From contig OX463778.1 in NCBI GenBank assembly GCA_949825025.1, forward strand, positions 46,524,829 through 46,588,828: a stretch of 64,000 bases of DNA. Reading direction: 5' to 3'. The stretch is from Siphlonurus alternatus (lineage: Eukaryota; Arthropoda; Insecta; Ephemeroptera; Siphlonuridae). The translations under genes and the position numbers were made by a program. The notes under the pieces were generated by a model. The model made no database searches. It worked only from the letters and a program-made list of their open reading frames with translations, and was not told the origin of the DNA. The stretch's first letter is position 1; the number at the start of each line of letters is the position of its first letter. Of the stretch, positions 51,086-63,100 are shown one piece after another.

Positions 51086-52010
51086 TATATACCAACAGCA
51101 GCTGTAAAAATGATGGTTTGAGAAAATTCAGAGTAGGGCGGCTAAAAAATTTACTGGCAGATCAGGTAGATGAAGGTTGGTGGCTGATAATAGGGATGTG
51201 AGGAAGTGTGTGTGTCAGAAGTGATCAGAGGTTTGAGATGAGAGTTGCTTTGGGGGAAGCAGAGAATTTTTTCATTTGGAATTTATGTTCAACAAAGTTA
51301 CCAGCTATGAGGATAGGGATCGCATTGGCCATAAGAAGAGATTGTATATTCTTAACTGCGCCATCTGCACCCTCAAACCAGAACCCCCTTTCCCATGTCC
51401 TCCAGACACCCCATTAGTGTTTGAGCTGTGATCTCACTCACTTGTCAGTTCCCAGGCTGCCCCGTACCACCCAACAAGAAGGCTACATAGTTATGGATAC
51501 CATCTAACCTTAATTGTCACCCAATAAAATATATATAAATTATTTATTGAACACAAAGACAGTGTATGTACAGTATGCATACAATAAAATATATACATAC
51601 TACTGTATGCATACAGTATAATTATGCATGGTGCATAATTATATTGTACAGTGTATCATTTCACAGATTATATCATATTCATACCTTTTTTACAATAAAT
51701 TCCCAGCTCACTGTAAGCTTAATTTTCAGTTTTAATTTATTAATGTGATCATCAGGGTGATCATGCAGTGATCAGCTGTTCTAAACAAAACGTGTAAAAT
51801 CTGAAATTGAAGATCAAAAAGCGTAACTGTTATTTATTAAAAAATAAATAATAATATATTATATATAATACAAGAAATTAAGAACAATTAAAATATGATT
51901 TAGTTTTTAAAAATTACTGCTATACATATTTTACTGAGATAATATATTATACTTTTATTTATGCATTATATTATTTCAATTTCAAATAATAATTAAGAGG
52001 GAAACAATTT
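51086..52010. other. Intergenic stretch between UTP11 and RRM2
   Basis: An older repeat-like, GC-richer segment at about 51100-51480 has open frames but no family I recognise. The rest is AT-rich with repeated ATGCATACAGTA words around 51575-51620. A noncoding first exon of UTP11 could lie here or nearer to 52 kb, but I cannot place it. Confidence 0.4.
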
Positions 52011-52094
52011 GATTGGTGCAAATTTTGCAAATTATAAAGCTTGTAACCAATGGAAACGCAGAATTCTGCATTATCTGGATTTTATCCCGCCAAA
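52011..52094 (+). promoter_or_regulatory. RRM2 promoter: two CCAAT boxes and an E2F-type site
   Basis: GATTGGT (inverted CCAAT, 52011-52017), CCAAT (52047-52051) and TCCCGCCAAA (52085-52094; inverse TTTGGCGGGA, an E2F consensus match) lie 94-177 nt before the RRM2 ATG. Vertebrate R2 promoters are known to use CCAAT/NF-Y and E2F-type elements for S-phase expression, so position and motif set fit. Possible sharing with divergent UTP11 is open. Confidence 0.6.
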
Positions 52095-52187
52095 TTCTAC
52101 AGATTTTAGTGGACTCGCGTGAAAAGTGCATCGCTTCTTGCCTTCTTGCTGAAGATCCCCAAAACAAATTAAAAATTTGACTGAAAA

Positions 52188-55100
52188 ATGCCTCTAGAAG
52201 GAATAGAAAACAAGGAAAACCTCATTGTTAAGGTTCAAAATGTTTCCTTGAAAGAAAAGGTGAGAAAATTTATGTACTTTCTGTATAAATCTGCTGATTT
52301 GTAGTGTTTGTAGAAAATTCATAAAGCTGGTCGCCGGCTAAAATCATTGCATAATCAGCATATTTATTTTAATGTTAACTCAATGAGCCAGGTCACGGCC
52401 AGGTTTAATACTAGGAATGCAATGTTGTGTATGTGACTATTACAACACAGATAAAATAACTATGCATAGGAACCAAAAGGGCTGGGAGGAGCTTAGCGAT
52501 ATATCGTACTGAGGAAGGGTGTTATAAAGGCAGGTGGGACCATGATTGGAAGCTGGAGTATAGGAGAAGCAAAAATGATGTGGGCAAGTATTCCTTTTTG
52601 AGAAGAACGGTGAGGGAGTGGAATTTGTTGGACTCTGGGCTTGTGGATGCTCGGAGTGTTGGTGATCGAGTTCATGCAGGGAGGGGCTGAGAGAGTCAGC
52701 CGCAAGCAAGCGAGCCACCGTGGTGGAATACCCACAATAGCCGCAAGCAGTGGTGTATGCATGTAATGTGTGTACACACTGCTATTTAATTAATCTTTAA
52801 TCTAGGGATGAAATCTTGAAGACAAATATTGAATTATGTATATGCGCGCGCATATCAAAAATGCGATACACATAACACGTACTGTATATGCATATATGCC
52901 ATGATAACTATGAGAACCAAAAAGGTGCATGCGTATAATATACCTAATATAATATACAATATGTATATGCATATCTCTTTCCTCATGGAAGTCATGGCCG
53001 GAACTTGTTGCGATATTCAGAGGTATGCGTATCAAATATACCTCTTTTTGAATCGGACTGTAGAATTATATTATAGTTGCTAAATGGCCGTTTAATTTGA
53101 GACATACAAATCGAATATCCTCTCCCTCAAGCTATGTATATATAGGATAAAAAGGATGATTAGCGCAAGTTATAACAAGATAAAGAATTTAATTTAATAG
53201 AAGTTGATCTTGGGCGGCAATTGTGGCTACACCACGGTGGCTCGCCTCAGGTTTTTGCTTCTCAGCCTCCTCTTGAACTCCCCGGAACGGCCCGCCTCCA
53301 CCACCTCACGGCTCAGCAGACAGCAGATTCCACACTCTCTCACACATCTTCAATCTGGAAAAAGAAAACTTCTCCACGTCACTCCTGCTGCCCTCATACT
53401 CCATGCAGCTTTCACTCGTGGTCCCTCCTCCCCCTCTATATCTGCCTTAATTTTACTGCCCCCCTCATTCATCTTCTCTCCCATCCCGTTTCTCCTCTTG
53501 TTATTTTATATATTATATACATTGTTATGAGTTATGAGCCTGCATGACATCTTTCCTTCTGTCCTCAAGCGCCTTCGGCCGCTCAATTAAATTCTTGTAT
53601 AGCAAATAAGTTGAAAATGAAATTCTCATCTCAATTTGTTTTATTTGGCATACTGATGTATTAATTAATTAGAGGTCTGCAACCGTCTGTTTAATGCATG
53701 GACAGGCTGGAATTTTGAGGTGCGGCCCGTTCCAGTGGGCCTCTGGTGGTGGCTGCTGTACTCAGCCCGGGCTAATAAAACCTAAACCTGCTTTACAGCG
53801 TGCATGTGGTTCAGCTCGTGGTCCATCCGTGGTTCACCGTCAACATTCTTGATGTGTGCCTTTTTATTTTAGCTAGTGCTTTACAACCCATTATAAAACT
53901 GCGACTTGGCTCAGATATTATACATACTGGGGGGTATTCACAAAGCACTTTAACCCCCACTTTAGCCTCAATTTTTTCCCCTGGCGCGTGGATATTTAGA
54001 TATCCGATTCCATTCAGCTAGTCTGGGGAGAAGCTCGACTGTACTGTATAATAAATAGTTACTAGGAGAGAAAACTCTGTACAGATGTACAGATGAAATG
54101 CAATGGACAACCTACGTGAATTTTTTTTATTGCAGAAATGAATATAAGGCACCAAATTATGCTACTCTGAATTTTTTCAGATTTTTTTGAAACCCAGAAC
54201 TATTTTTAAATAATTATTGAAAGTTCTGTAAGTTAAGTTGGCACCTCTGAATCCTTAATAAAAAGAATAGGACCGAGACGCCTATTGACGCCTCCAGGGG
54301 ACGTGGCCGGACTTTCAATGATAATTTAAAATTAGTTCTGGGTTTCAAAAATATCTGAAAAAATTCAGAGTACTGTAGCATAATTTGGTACCCTTTATTC
54401 ATTTCTGCAATAAAAAATTTTCATGTGGGTTGTCCATTATCTCAATTATTTTCTTTTTAATAATACTGTAATTGTTTATTGGGATAGAGATAGAGGTGGA
54501 ATAGGATTGTTTTAAAACAAATTTAACTAGCTAATTCATTATGCAGCAGCCCTATTATATGCATACAGTACCGACATAATATACTGCATAGTATCTATTT
54601 TTTGGGCTTGAAGTGGAAACAATTATTTTTAGTTATTGTAATTACAACAATTTCTCCCATCCAAAAATGTGATGGACAACAATTAAATTAATATGGTATA
54701 ATCTTGGGTTTTAGGATAGCACCACCAAAGATGTTGCTGTTCCAAAAGTTCAGAGGACCAAGAAACATTTCGACAAAGAATTGGAACCCCTGCTTCGAGA
54801 GAACCCTCGTCGTTTTGTGATTTTCCCCATCCAGTATCATGACATTTGGCAGATGTACAAAAAAGCAGAGGCTTCCTTCTGGACTGCTGAAGAGGTTGAT
54901 CTTTCCAAAGTAAGCACACAACTTGAATTAGCCTGATACAGGTTCAAATAAATACAGTATGGCATTATTTTGATACAGATTATGATTATCTAAATGCCAT
55001 TCAAATATAATTATGTCCTATAGGACATGATATACTGTTACGGTCATTTTCTATAAATAAGAAAATTCTATGCGTCTCCCCTAATGACAACAGTGCCTGC

Positions 55101-56595
55101 TGTTGTTATGTAAATATTTAAATGAACATGGTTGAATGAGCCACTATCAGAGTAAACACCATCAAATACTGCTTTCCGACAAAGAACTTAAAATGTATAA
55201 AACTGAGCAGTACTTCGTAATGCTAAGAATTGCTATTTGTTTCAGGACTTGGTACACTGGGCAACACTGAAGCCAGAAGAGCGTCACTTCATTTCACATG
55301 TTCTCGCCTTCTTTGCTGCATCAGATGGCATTGTAAATGAGAACTTAGTAGAGAGGTTCAGCCAAGAAGTACAAATCACTGAAGCTCGTTGTTTCTATGG
55401 CTTCCAAATTGCCATGGAAAATGTCCATTCTGAGATGTACAGTCTACTGATAAACACCTACATTGCTGATACTCATGAAAGGTTCATATTTTTTATCTTT
55501 AATCAACTTAAGTAAAAATCTTAAAAAAATTGTAAATTTTAATTAATTTTGTGTCATGTTTGTTTAGGGATTTTCTTTTCAATGCCATTGAGACCATGCC
55601 TTGTGTCAAGAGGAAAGCTGATTGGGCTATGGATTGGATTGCCCATGATACTGCAACTTTCGGAGAACGAGTTGTGGCTTTTGCAGCTGTGGAAGGCATT
55701 TTCTTCTCTGGAAGTTTTGCTGCCATATTCTGGATGAAGAAGCGTGGTTTAATGCCAGGACTGACTTTCAGCAACGAGCTTATCTCCAGAGATGAGGTTA
55801 GATTTTTTTACATACGAAAAAGTGGGAGTTGTTACTAAATGATTTGTTACTTTTCAGGGCTTGCACTGCGACTTCGCATGCTTGATGTTCAAGCACCTGG
55901 TTCAGAAGCCCTCTGTGGAGGAGGTGACTGCTATCATCCGTGACGCAGTTATCATCGAGCAAGAGTTCCTTACCCAAGCCCTGCCCTGTGCCATGATCGG
56001 CATGAACTGTGATCTCATGAAGCAGTACATTGAGTTTGTTGCTGATAGACTGCTCTCAGAACTGGGTTGCCCAAAGGTACACAATAAGTTTAAGCATTTT
56101 ACTGTAAAGAAGCTAGTGTGATGCATAACAATTTCTTTTTTCAAAAAATTAAAAAAAAAATGAAATTGTATGTTGTAAATTTTATTGTATGAAGTATGTT
56201 GCTTTAATTCTAAATTTCTATGAAATTTCCAATTTACTGCTATAGACAATCAATTTAAAAACTAAAAATGTGTAACAGTTAAGTAGACCTTCATTTATAG
56301 AATCTAAATCTTGTCATTGGTTCCGAACCCAAAATAAACACTCCCAGACCATGCATAGCGGGATAAACAATGCTCTGACACAACTACATGCAGTATAATT
56401 TTTCACTTCCACAATTACTATATTTATCTTTTTCTATGTGCCCAGGTATACGGCGTTGAGAATCCGTTTGACTTCATGGAGCACATTTCACTGGAGGGCA
56501 AGACCAATTTCTTTGAAAAGAAGGTTGGTGAGTACCAGCGCATGGGCGTGAAGGGCGCCAGCGACCATATCTTCAGCACTGATGAGGACTTCTAG
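52188..56595 (+). CDS. RRM2: Ribonucleoside-diphosphate reductase small subunit (R2)
   Basis: Six exons: 52188-52259, 54715-54909, 55246-55481, 55568-55796, 55858-56076 and 56446-56595, all with GT-AG introns and consistent phases, giving 366 aa. R2 holds the diiron-tyrosyl radical that the R1 subunit needs to make dNTPs. By alignment to mouse R2 the iron ligands are Asp116, Glu147, His150, Glu210, Glu244 and His247, and the radical Tyr is Tyr154 (in SEMYS). All are present; Glu244 and His247 fall on either side of the exon 4/5 junction. The C-terminus FSTDEDF matches the R1-docking heptapeptide type. Residues 9-11 are KEN, the APC/C-Cdh1 degron known in vertebrate R2, so destruction at mitotic exit is likely. 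The N-terminal tail is about 23 residues shorter than in mouse. Confidence 0.97.
52448..52760 (+). mobile_element. LINE 3'-end fragment in RRM2 intron 1
   Basis: A frame ending at the TGA at 52688-52690 reads [20 protein letters not shown] then [15 protein letters not shown], the C-terminal pattern (K-x-S-F-x-R-x-x-x-x-W-N-L-L) of non-LTR retrotransposon ORF2 proteins. It continues into a short 3' end containing GAGCCACCGTGGTG. Only the extreme 3' end is present, as expected for 5'-truncated LINE copies. Confidence 0.65.
53205..53560 (-). mobile_element. Second LINE 3'-end fragment, opposite orientation
   Basis: On the minus strand [20 protein letters not shown] shows the same ORF2 C-terminal pattern as the 52448 copy, and the downstream GAGCCACCGTGGTG (53243-53230) is identical. 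The frame is broken. It lies in RRM2 intron 1, antisense to the gene. Confidence 0.6.
53929..53990. mobile_element. Half-copy of MITE family A
   Basis: TATTCACAAAGCACTTTAAC followed by CCCCACTTTAG matches the left half of the element at 86-182. A right half is not evident. Confidence 0.5.
54102..54438. mobile_element. Palindromic MITE, family B, in RRM2 intron 1
   Basis: AATGGACAACC at the left and GGTTGTCCATT at the right are exact inverses. The arms share TTGCAGAAATGAAT and CTGAATTTTTTCAGATTTTTT with the other family B copies. It ends about 280 bp before RRM2 exon 2. Confidence 0.8.
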
Positions 56596-57712
56596 TTCTG
56601 ATAAGGTTGATCATTTCTACTGTGGGAGGAAGAGCAAGCCCAAGAAATGTTCTAATAACAAGATGTTGAAGCGTTCCAGAGGGTGTCTGTGGCATATTGT
56701 ATTTACCTTGTTCTCTGTACTAGGGACCCAAAAATATGTGTATGTGCAAAATAACTCTACAGCTACATTCACTTTTTGATAATGTTTTCGGTTTTACATT
56801 GTCAAATTTTGTGCCCAACTATTTTAATTATTATTTTTTTTTATTTTTTTATCATTACTTGTGTGTTTCACTTTCATTTTCATCATCTGTGTGCAATTAT
56901 TTTATGCACTTATTGCTTTTAGTTGCCTTTAGCCAAGATTCTATAATTCCTCAAGAATTTCTATTTGTCTTCTCTTCTTTTCAAATTTAAGGAGAAAATA
57001 ATGTTTTAATAGGAGGGACAAATTGGGTTTTGATGAGGAAATTGGAGGAAATCTTATTATTAGTCTATATTTTATTTAATCTTGACTATTATATAGACAC
57101 TTTTGGTGTCATCACTCAAGACAATCGGTACACTCACTGCCTTTATTGTATCAATTCATCAGATTTGCTTATTCATTTGCAATTCATCAGTTGCTGAATC
57201 AACTGCAGACCTCTAGAACTTTCTACTTGTCATTTCATCGGACAGTAAATTAACTAAATGTTCTCAATTAATCCTTTAGTGATCATGTTCACAATTCTTA
57301 ATTTAGTTTAATTCTTGTAATAAATGTTAATAGTTCTGCTAGTGTAATTAAATTTAATGTTTTAAATTTTTATCCCTTTTTCTCTGCACCAAAAATTAAT
57401 ATTTTTTTCCCTTTTTTTAAACTGCTAATTGTATTATATTATATGCAGGGTAGTATGTATCAAAAGTGTAGGGTTAAGTAGGCAGCCCTTAATGTTCACC
57501 TTTATCACACAGGTTGACAGAGAAAGTTGTAAGCACTATAACCTTAAGAATGAATGCAACTTTTCTTTATTTATTTGTGACATATCTTTGGCGGTTGGCC
57601 TATTTCACTGCACTCACTTCCTGCAATGTGCAGTAGCTTGGTGCATTCAAGCAAGAGGAAGGGGTGGGGGGTACAGTTTTCCCATTTTGTACTTTTTGAT
57701 CTTGTAATTATA

Positions 57713-57718
57713 AATAAA
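57713..57718 (+). terminator. Likely RRM2 poly(A) signal
   Basis: A canonical AATAAA about 1.1 kb after the RRM2 stop. An earlier AATAAA at about 57320 could give a shorter 3' UTR. The intervening sequence is T-rich, without coding signs. Confidence 0.4.
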
Positions 57719-57719
57719 A

Positions 57720-60119
57720 TTCTTCTACATAACTGCATATTATATATATTTTTTATTTTTATTAATTTGAATACATATCACATGGCTGCATTTTTAATAA
57801 ACATACAAAAATCCATTTAAAATCTTGAACAATCATTTTTTTTTTTTTTTTTTTTTTTTTACAGTTCTCTCCATTACAACCATTATTACATTATTACTTA
57901 AAACAAACTTGGTTCAGGAAATTCGTATTCTTTTTTTTTTTGTTTTTTTCATATTTCATGCAATTTTAATTTTACTACAAAATGAGATTTAATTAAGTTA
58001 TTAATAGAACTATTTATACCTTTAACAAAAATCTTGTTGTTAACAACAATTGAGGCAATGCAAACGGGTGCTATTTCAAAAAAATACTTTCTCATGGTCA
58101 ATTATATGATGATAATATTTAATATGAAAATTATTAAGCCCGCTTGTAACGCAAACCTCAATGCTCAGTTGTGGGACAAATTTTAAAACGGGAATTTAAG
58201 CCACCAGAACAATTCTTTCCCATAGGAATCTTGCAAATTAGTAACAGTTTTTAAAATAAACTGAAAATATCAATAACATATTTTGAGATTTTTTTGTTCC
58301 TGTATTTGGGGGTTCCTTTTTTTATGGGGGGCACCTTCTTAGTTTTATTTAATTTAAGCTAACAAAAAATATTTTAGGAAATGGGAATGCATTTTTATTA
58401 TTGTTGCTATAGCTATCGATGCTAAGCTGGCTTATATTCTGGTAGCTGAAATAAAAACTAGAAAACAACAACAAGAGATTCAACTCGTTCGATCAACAAT
58501 ACAAATTTTAAAATATTATTTGTGGTACAATCAATTATATATATGTAAATAATAGCTCCTGTTAACATCATATTTTTTTCTATATATGATATGAACAAAG
58601 ATAAAATAAATTTAAAAAAAAAAAAGATACCCAGTTACTGATGATAATTGGGTTTTTAAATACCGATTATAATGCTTATTATATTGGTAACATCAAATTT
58701 TTATTATTTTAAATACTCTGTAACAATCTTTAAAAACAACATTCACTTCTAAAAGCTCAAATTGTAAAACCAGAGAGTCAATCGCAACGTCTATTACATG
58801 CACTTTTATTATGACGCAGGAAAAATCAAAATGTGTATATGAATGACATGCTGCTATTAAATACACTGTTGTTGTTTTTATTAAATATTCAATTGCAATC
58901 AGGGGACTTTAATGGTAATGTTTACAGAACAATGTCTGTGGTTAAAGTTACTCTTGAATTTGAGCGCATTTTTTTTTCTCTCTGTACTTACATGGTGCAG
59001 AGACTGTAGAGCACGTATTGTACAGAATTTAATTTAATTATAACTTTCTTTGCAAAGAAATGGAAGAGTAACTCTCAACAATATAAAATCATTTGATCAC
59101 AGCAGCTCATTCTATTTATGACACTCTTAATAACACTCATTTTTAAGGCCATGAAAAACCTACATAACATGATATTTTATTACTTTATTATTTTTACACA
59201 TACAAAGAAAGAAAAAAAAGCAGGCAACATTAAAGAAAAAAAATATGTACATTTTTATTGTAACATTGAAATTCTCTGACACATAATGCATTTGATACAT
59301 GGTATACCATTGATGAAAGATAAAAAATAACAAACAAAGAAGGGGTGTTATATTTTTAAAAGAGCAAAATATACAGATTTATAATTAGACACATTTTACA
59401 AAATGTTGCCAACTTGAAATCACACTTTAATTTATATTTTTTAAAAAGCATAAAACCTGAAGAACATTCATATATGTTTGCAAAATACTTGAATTACATC
59501 TATGTCTTCTATTATTTTGATAAAAATATAATACCATTTATTTAATTTTTTATTTATTTATTTTTTTTTACGTTTTTCAATTTCCAACAAGGGATTTTTT
59601 TTATTGATTAATAAAGTATGGTCCCTTTTGGAATTTAATTTCCACTTCATTCTATTAACTGTTCTCCACATTTTCTTAAAGTTGTCTACTTTTTTTTATT
59701 TATATTTACAATACATTCTAAATAAATTTCTATTATTAAAAAAAAAAATGTAATAAGTTCAGGCATCAGGCACTTATTAATATATTTTTTTAAGTTTGTT
59801 TTGGTACCTGGGTCACTACATTAAATATTTATATATTTAAACCACATTGATGTTTATTTATTATAATATTTTTTTATATTAATTTATTATTTTCAGTCAA
59901 AGAAACCCAATGAATAACGTTGATGTTCTTGCATTAGCACCATGACAGTTATATTTTTCTCAACAAAAAATATATCTCTGAGATGTTAATTTGCACACTC
60001 TGTGCTGATTTTGCTATTAAGTCTCCCGTTGGAGGTTTTGTCGTTAAACTTTGAGGCAGGCAGACCTACCCACTTCACCTCACTAAAGTTGCAGACTCCT
60101 CACACCAAAAGTGTAGCTG
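57720..60119. other. Convergent gap between RRM2 and the furin-like gene
   Basis: AT-rich, with poly-T/poly-A runs (for example 57838-57860) and no coding signal. The right part should contain the 3' UTR of the minus-strand furin-like gene. Many minus-strand AATAAA hexamers occur, so its end cannot be placed. Confidence 0.5.
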
Positions 60120-63100
60120 CTACGTCTTGGCAAACAATTCATTCTCCTCCTCTGCGTCGCTACCAAGCAATGCATCGTTGTCTGTAGTCTGTGAGGTGCT
60201 CTCCACAGCCACTTTGCAGCGTCGCATTGGCAGCTTCTGGTAGCCTCTGTTCCAGCTACTGTCACGAGCAGTTCGGGCCTGTGAATTAAATATTGGTTAC
60301 CTAATGTTTTAAATTAAACAGTTCCTAACAAATGACTCACATACACATCATTAATACATGGTAGGATTCATAAAAACTATGAGGGACCCACCCGGAACAA
60401 CATCAAATCTTTTCTTTGAGTTCTGTGTGGGAAATAGTAGATATTTAATTTACAATATTAATTTTTATTAATAAAAGTTAACATCATGATATATATTAAA
60501 CAAAACAATTTACAAGCAATACAAAAATGAAAAGGTATAGGAAGCAACAGGATTGCACTATCAAAATATGTTTTGTTATTTATAAATTTATGATGTATTT
60601 TTATTATTAATATTATTTTAACCGTCTGTGCATGTAAGTAATATCTCATAATGAAAATCCTACTATCTAAATTTGAAATAAAGTTATCACTGCAAGGTAT
60701 AACCTGAGAATTTGTCTGTCAAGGTCAAGAGGCATGGCTACACTGTCAAGTCTGGCAACACTGCTACACTTATAATGCGAATAATACGTTAGGAGGGGGA
60801 GGTGACTACAGCCCTTGAGAGCGTTGCCAAGTTTCTTAGGGCATATGAGAAACACTCATCGCCACGGTTCGAAATATATGAAAACAATTCAGAAAAATAG
60901 TCCAAAAAATTAGCTTTTAATTAATCTAATTTAATCTATGTAAAACTTTAAAAAAATTCTCGAGCCGTTTTTGTGTAATGTTTTTTGAAAAATTTAACAT
61001 TTAAAGGATACAAAATACACATTTGAATAAATTAATTATAATTAAACCAATGGTTAAAAAAATCTGAAAAAAAAATCATTTAAATATTTGGACAATTGTT
61101 GTAAATGTACCAAATTAATTTCAAGAACATCATTCTCTGCAGTCAATCGACTTTTTTCGTCCGAATATCTCAGGTTAAGCCTTAACTGCCCTTTATAGGA
61201 GCACAATTAGGTTGTAGAAAGTAAAATATAAAAATATATGCACAAGCCATAACAAACTTGGTCTGATATTCCTGCTCACCTGAAGTGCAGAGAAGATGAG
61301 TCCAAAGAGCAGTACAACAGTAACACAACCTCCCACGGCCAGTATGGTCACAGTGTTGAAGCTCGTGGTGAAACGGCCCGGTCCCTCCCCCAGTGCAGCA
61401 CTGTGACCCTCCCCCTCTCCCTCGGCACCAACAGCTATGCGACGCTTGCCCGCAGGCGACGCATTCTGGCACTCTCCTGTAACAATAACAAAAACTCATT
61501 AATTGTTATTTTGTCATTTTATTTTAATGAAAAAGCTATGAAATAACCATGCAATTACAGTATATTATAAATTTAAAAATTGGAAATAATGCATGTATAG
61601 TGAACATTTTAAGTTATTTTTACAACAATTTATGCCAACCATGACAAAAACTATTGAATTATCCATTCTCTTTCACCCTTTTTTTTTTTTTTTTTTAACT
61701 GATTACATTGCAAAATAAATGAAGAAGAATTAATAAAAAGAAATATAATTAAGGTAAAATATAGATAAAATAAGGACTTTTAATGTGTATACACTGTAAT
61801 AAAGTAACAAGGATTTTTTTCCTTGAAATCCTGATTGTGGCCTCACCTGTTTCTTTGTTGCACATGCAACACTCTGCTTGCTCGCCTGGGCTACTGCCAT
61901 CGGCACAGCACGGCACACACTGACTGTTGAGCTTGTCGAGCTTCAGCGGTTGGCGACAGCCAGTACAGGCAAATCTGCCTGGACCGGAGCAGCCCTTGCA
62001 GGAGGAGTGACAGGCTTTGCACAGCTGTGTGGCGGAGTCATAGTACTGAGAGGAAGAGAGGCACTCCATGCAAAGACCTCCGTCCAGCATGAAGCGAGAT
62101 GGACACGAAGTGCACTGTAGAGGGCCCTCACCTAAGAAGCATTAAATCTCTTTCAGTTCGTTAAGCCTTTATCAAGTTAATTTTTTTTCCCTATCCAAAT
62201 TTGTCTTATTCTAGAAATTATCTATGTGCCGTGCTAATAATATAAATTGAAAAATTGCTTTAGTCACCTTTGCAAGTGCGGCAGTAGTGGTGGCACTTTT
62301 GGCAGCCATAGTCTGCCTTGAAGAATCCCTCAGGACACTCAGGGTGGCACTCTCCTGCGGCCAGCTGCCAGCCTTGAGGGCAACCTACACATTGGTCCCT
62401 GCGAGGACCCCAGCAGGCTGCACAGCTCAGCGAGCAGCGAGCACACTCTCCACGGTCACTGTAGTACCTGTTGTACAGCAGCAGATGTTAGGTACAGTGT
62501 TGGATAAAGTTTTAATAAATGAAAAATTTTCCAGCAAAATGACAATGTCAACTTCATTTTTTACTATACTGGTGCTATGCGCCACAAACATTTTCATTTT
62601 GTTGATTAAAGACATCTTTCATATTTTTTATGCAATGATTTTTAGTTTCTTTCTCTTAAGGTAATTGAGTGCGGTCTGTGTAGGTGGCAACACTGACGTA
62701 TCTTCACAATGTTAATTTTTTAATCTAATTATCTGGGGTAATTTGGAACCTAGAGCTTAGCTAATTGCAGAAATTTCAAGATTATGAGTTTTTCTAGCGG
62801 ACAGATTAAGTTTTTATGCCTTTAAGTAAATAAAACTATTTTTTAAAATTTTTAAAAGATTCCTGTTCTTTTTAAAAAAATTTAAAAAACAATTTTATTT
62901 GAGAAAGACATAAAAACTTAATCTGTCCGCTAGAGAAGCTCATAATCTTGAAATTTCTGCAATCAGCTAAGCTCTAGGTTCAAAATTACTCCAGATAATT
63001 AGATTCAAAAATTAACATTGTGAAGATACGTCAGTGTTGCCATCTACACAGGCCGCACTCAACTACCTTAATTGTGTTAATCAACAGTTTAGATATTTCT

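Noticed and set aside
51982..52167. Minus-strand frame upstream of RRM2
   Set aside because: It overlaps the RRM2 promoter motifs, is only 61 codons and shows no similarity; a chance frame.
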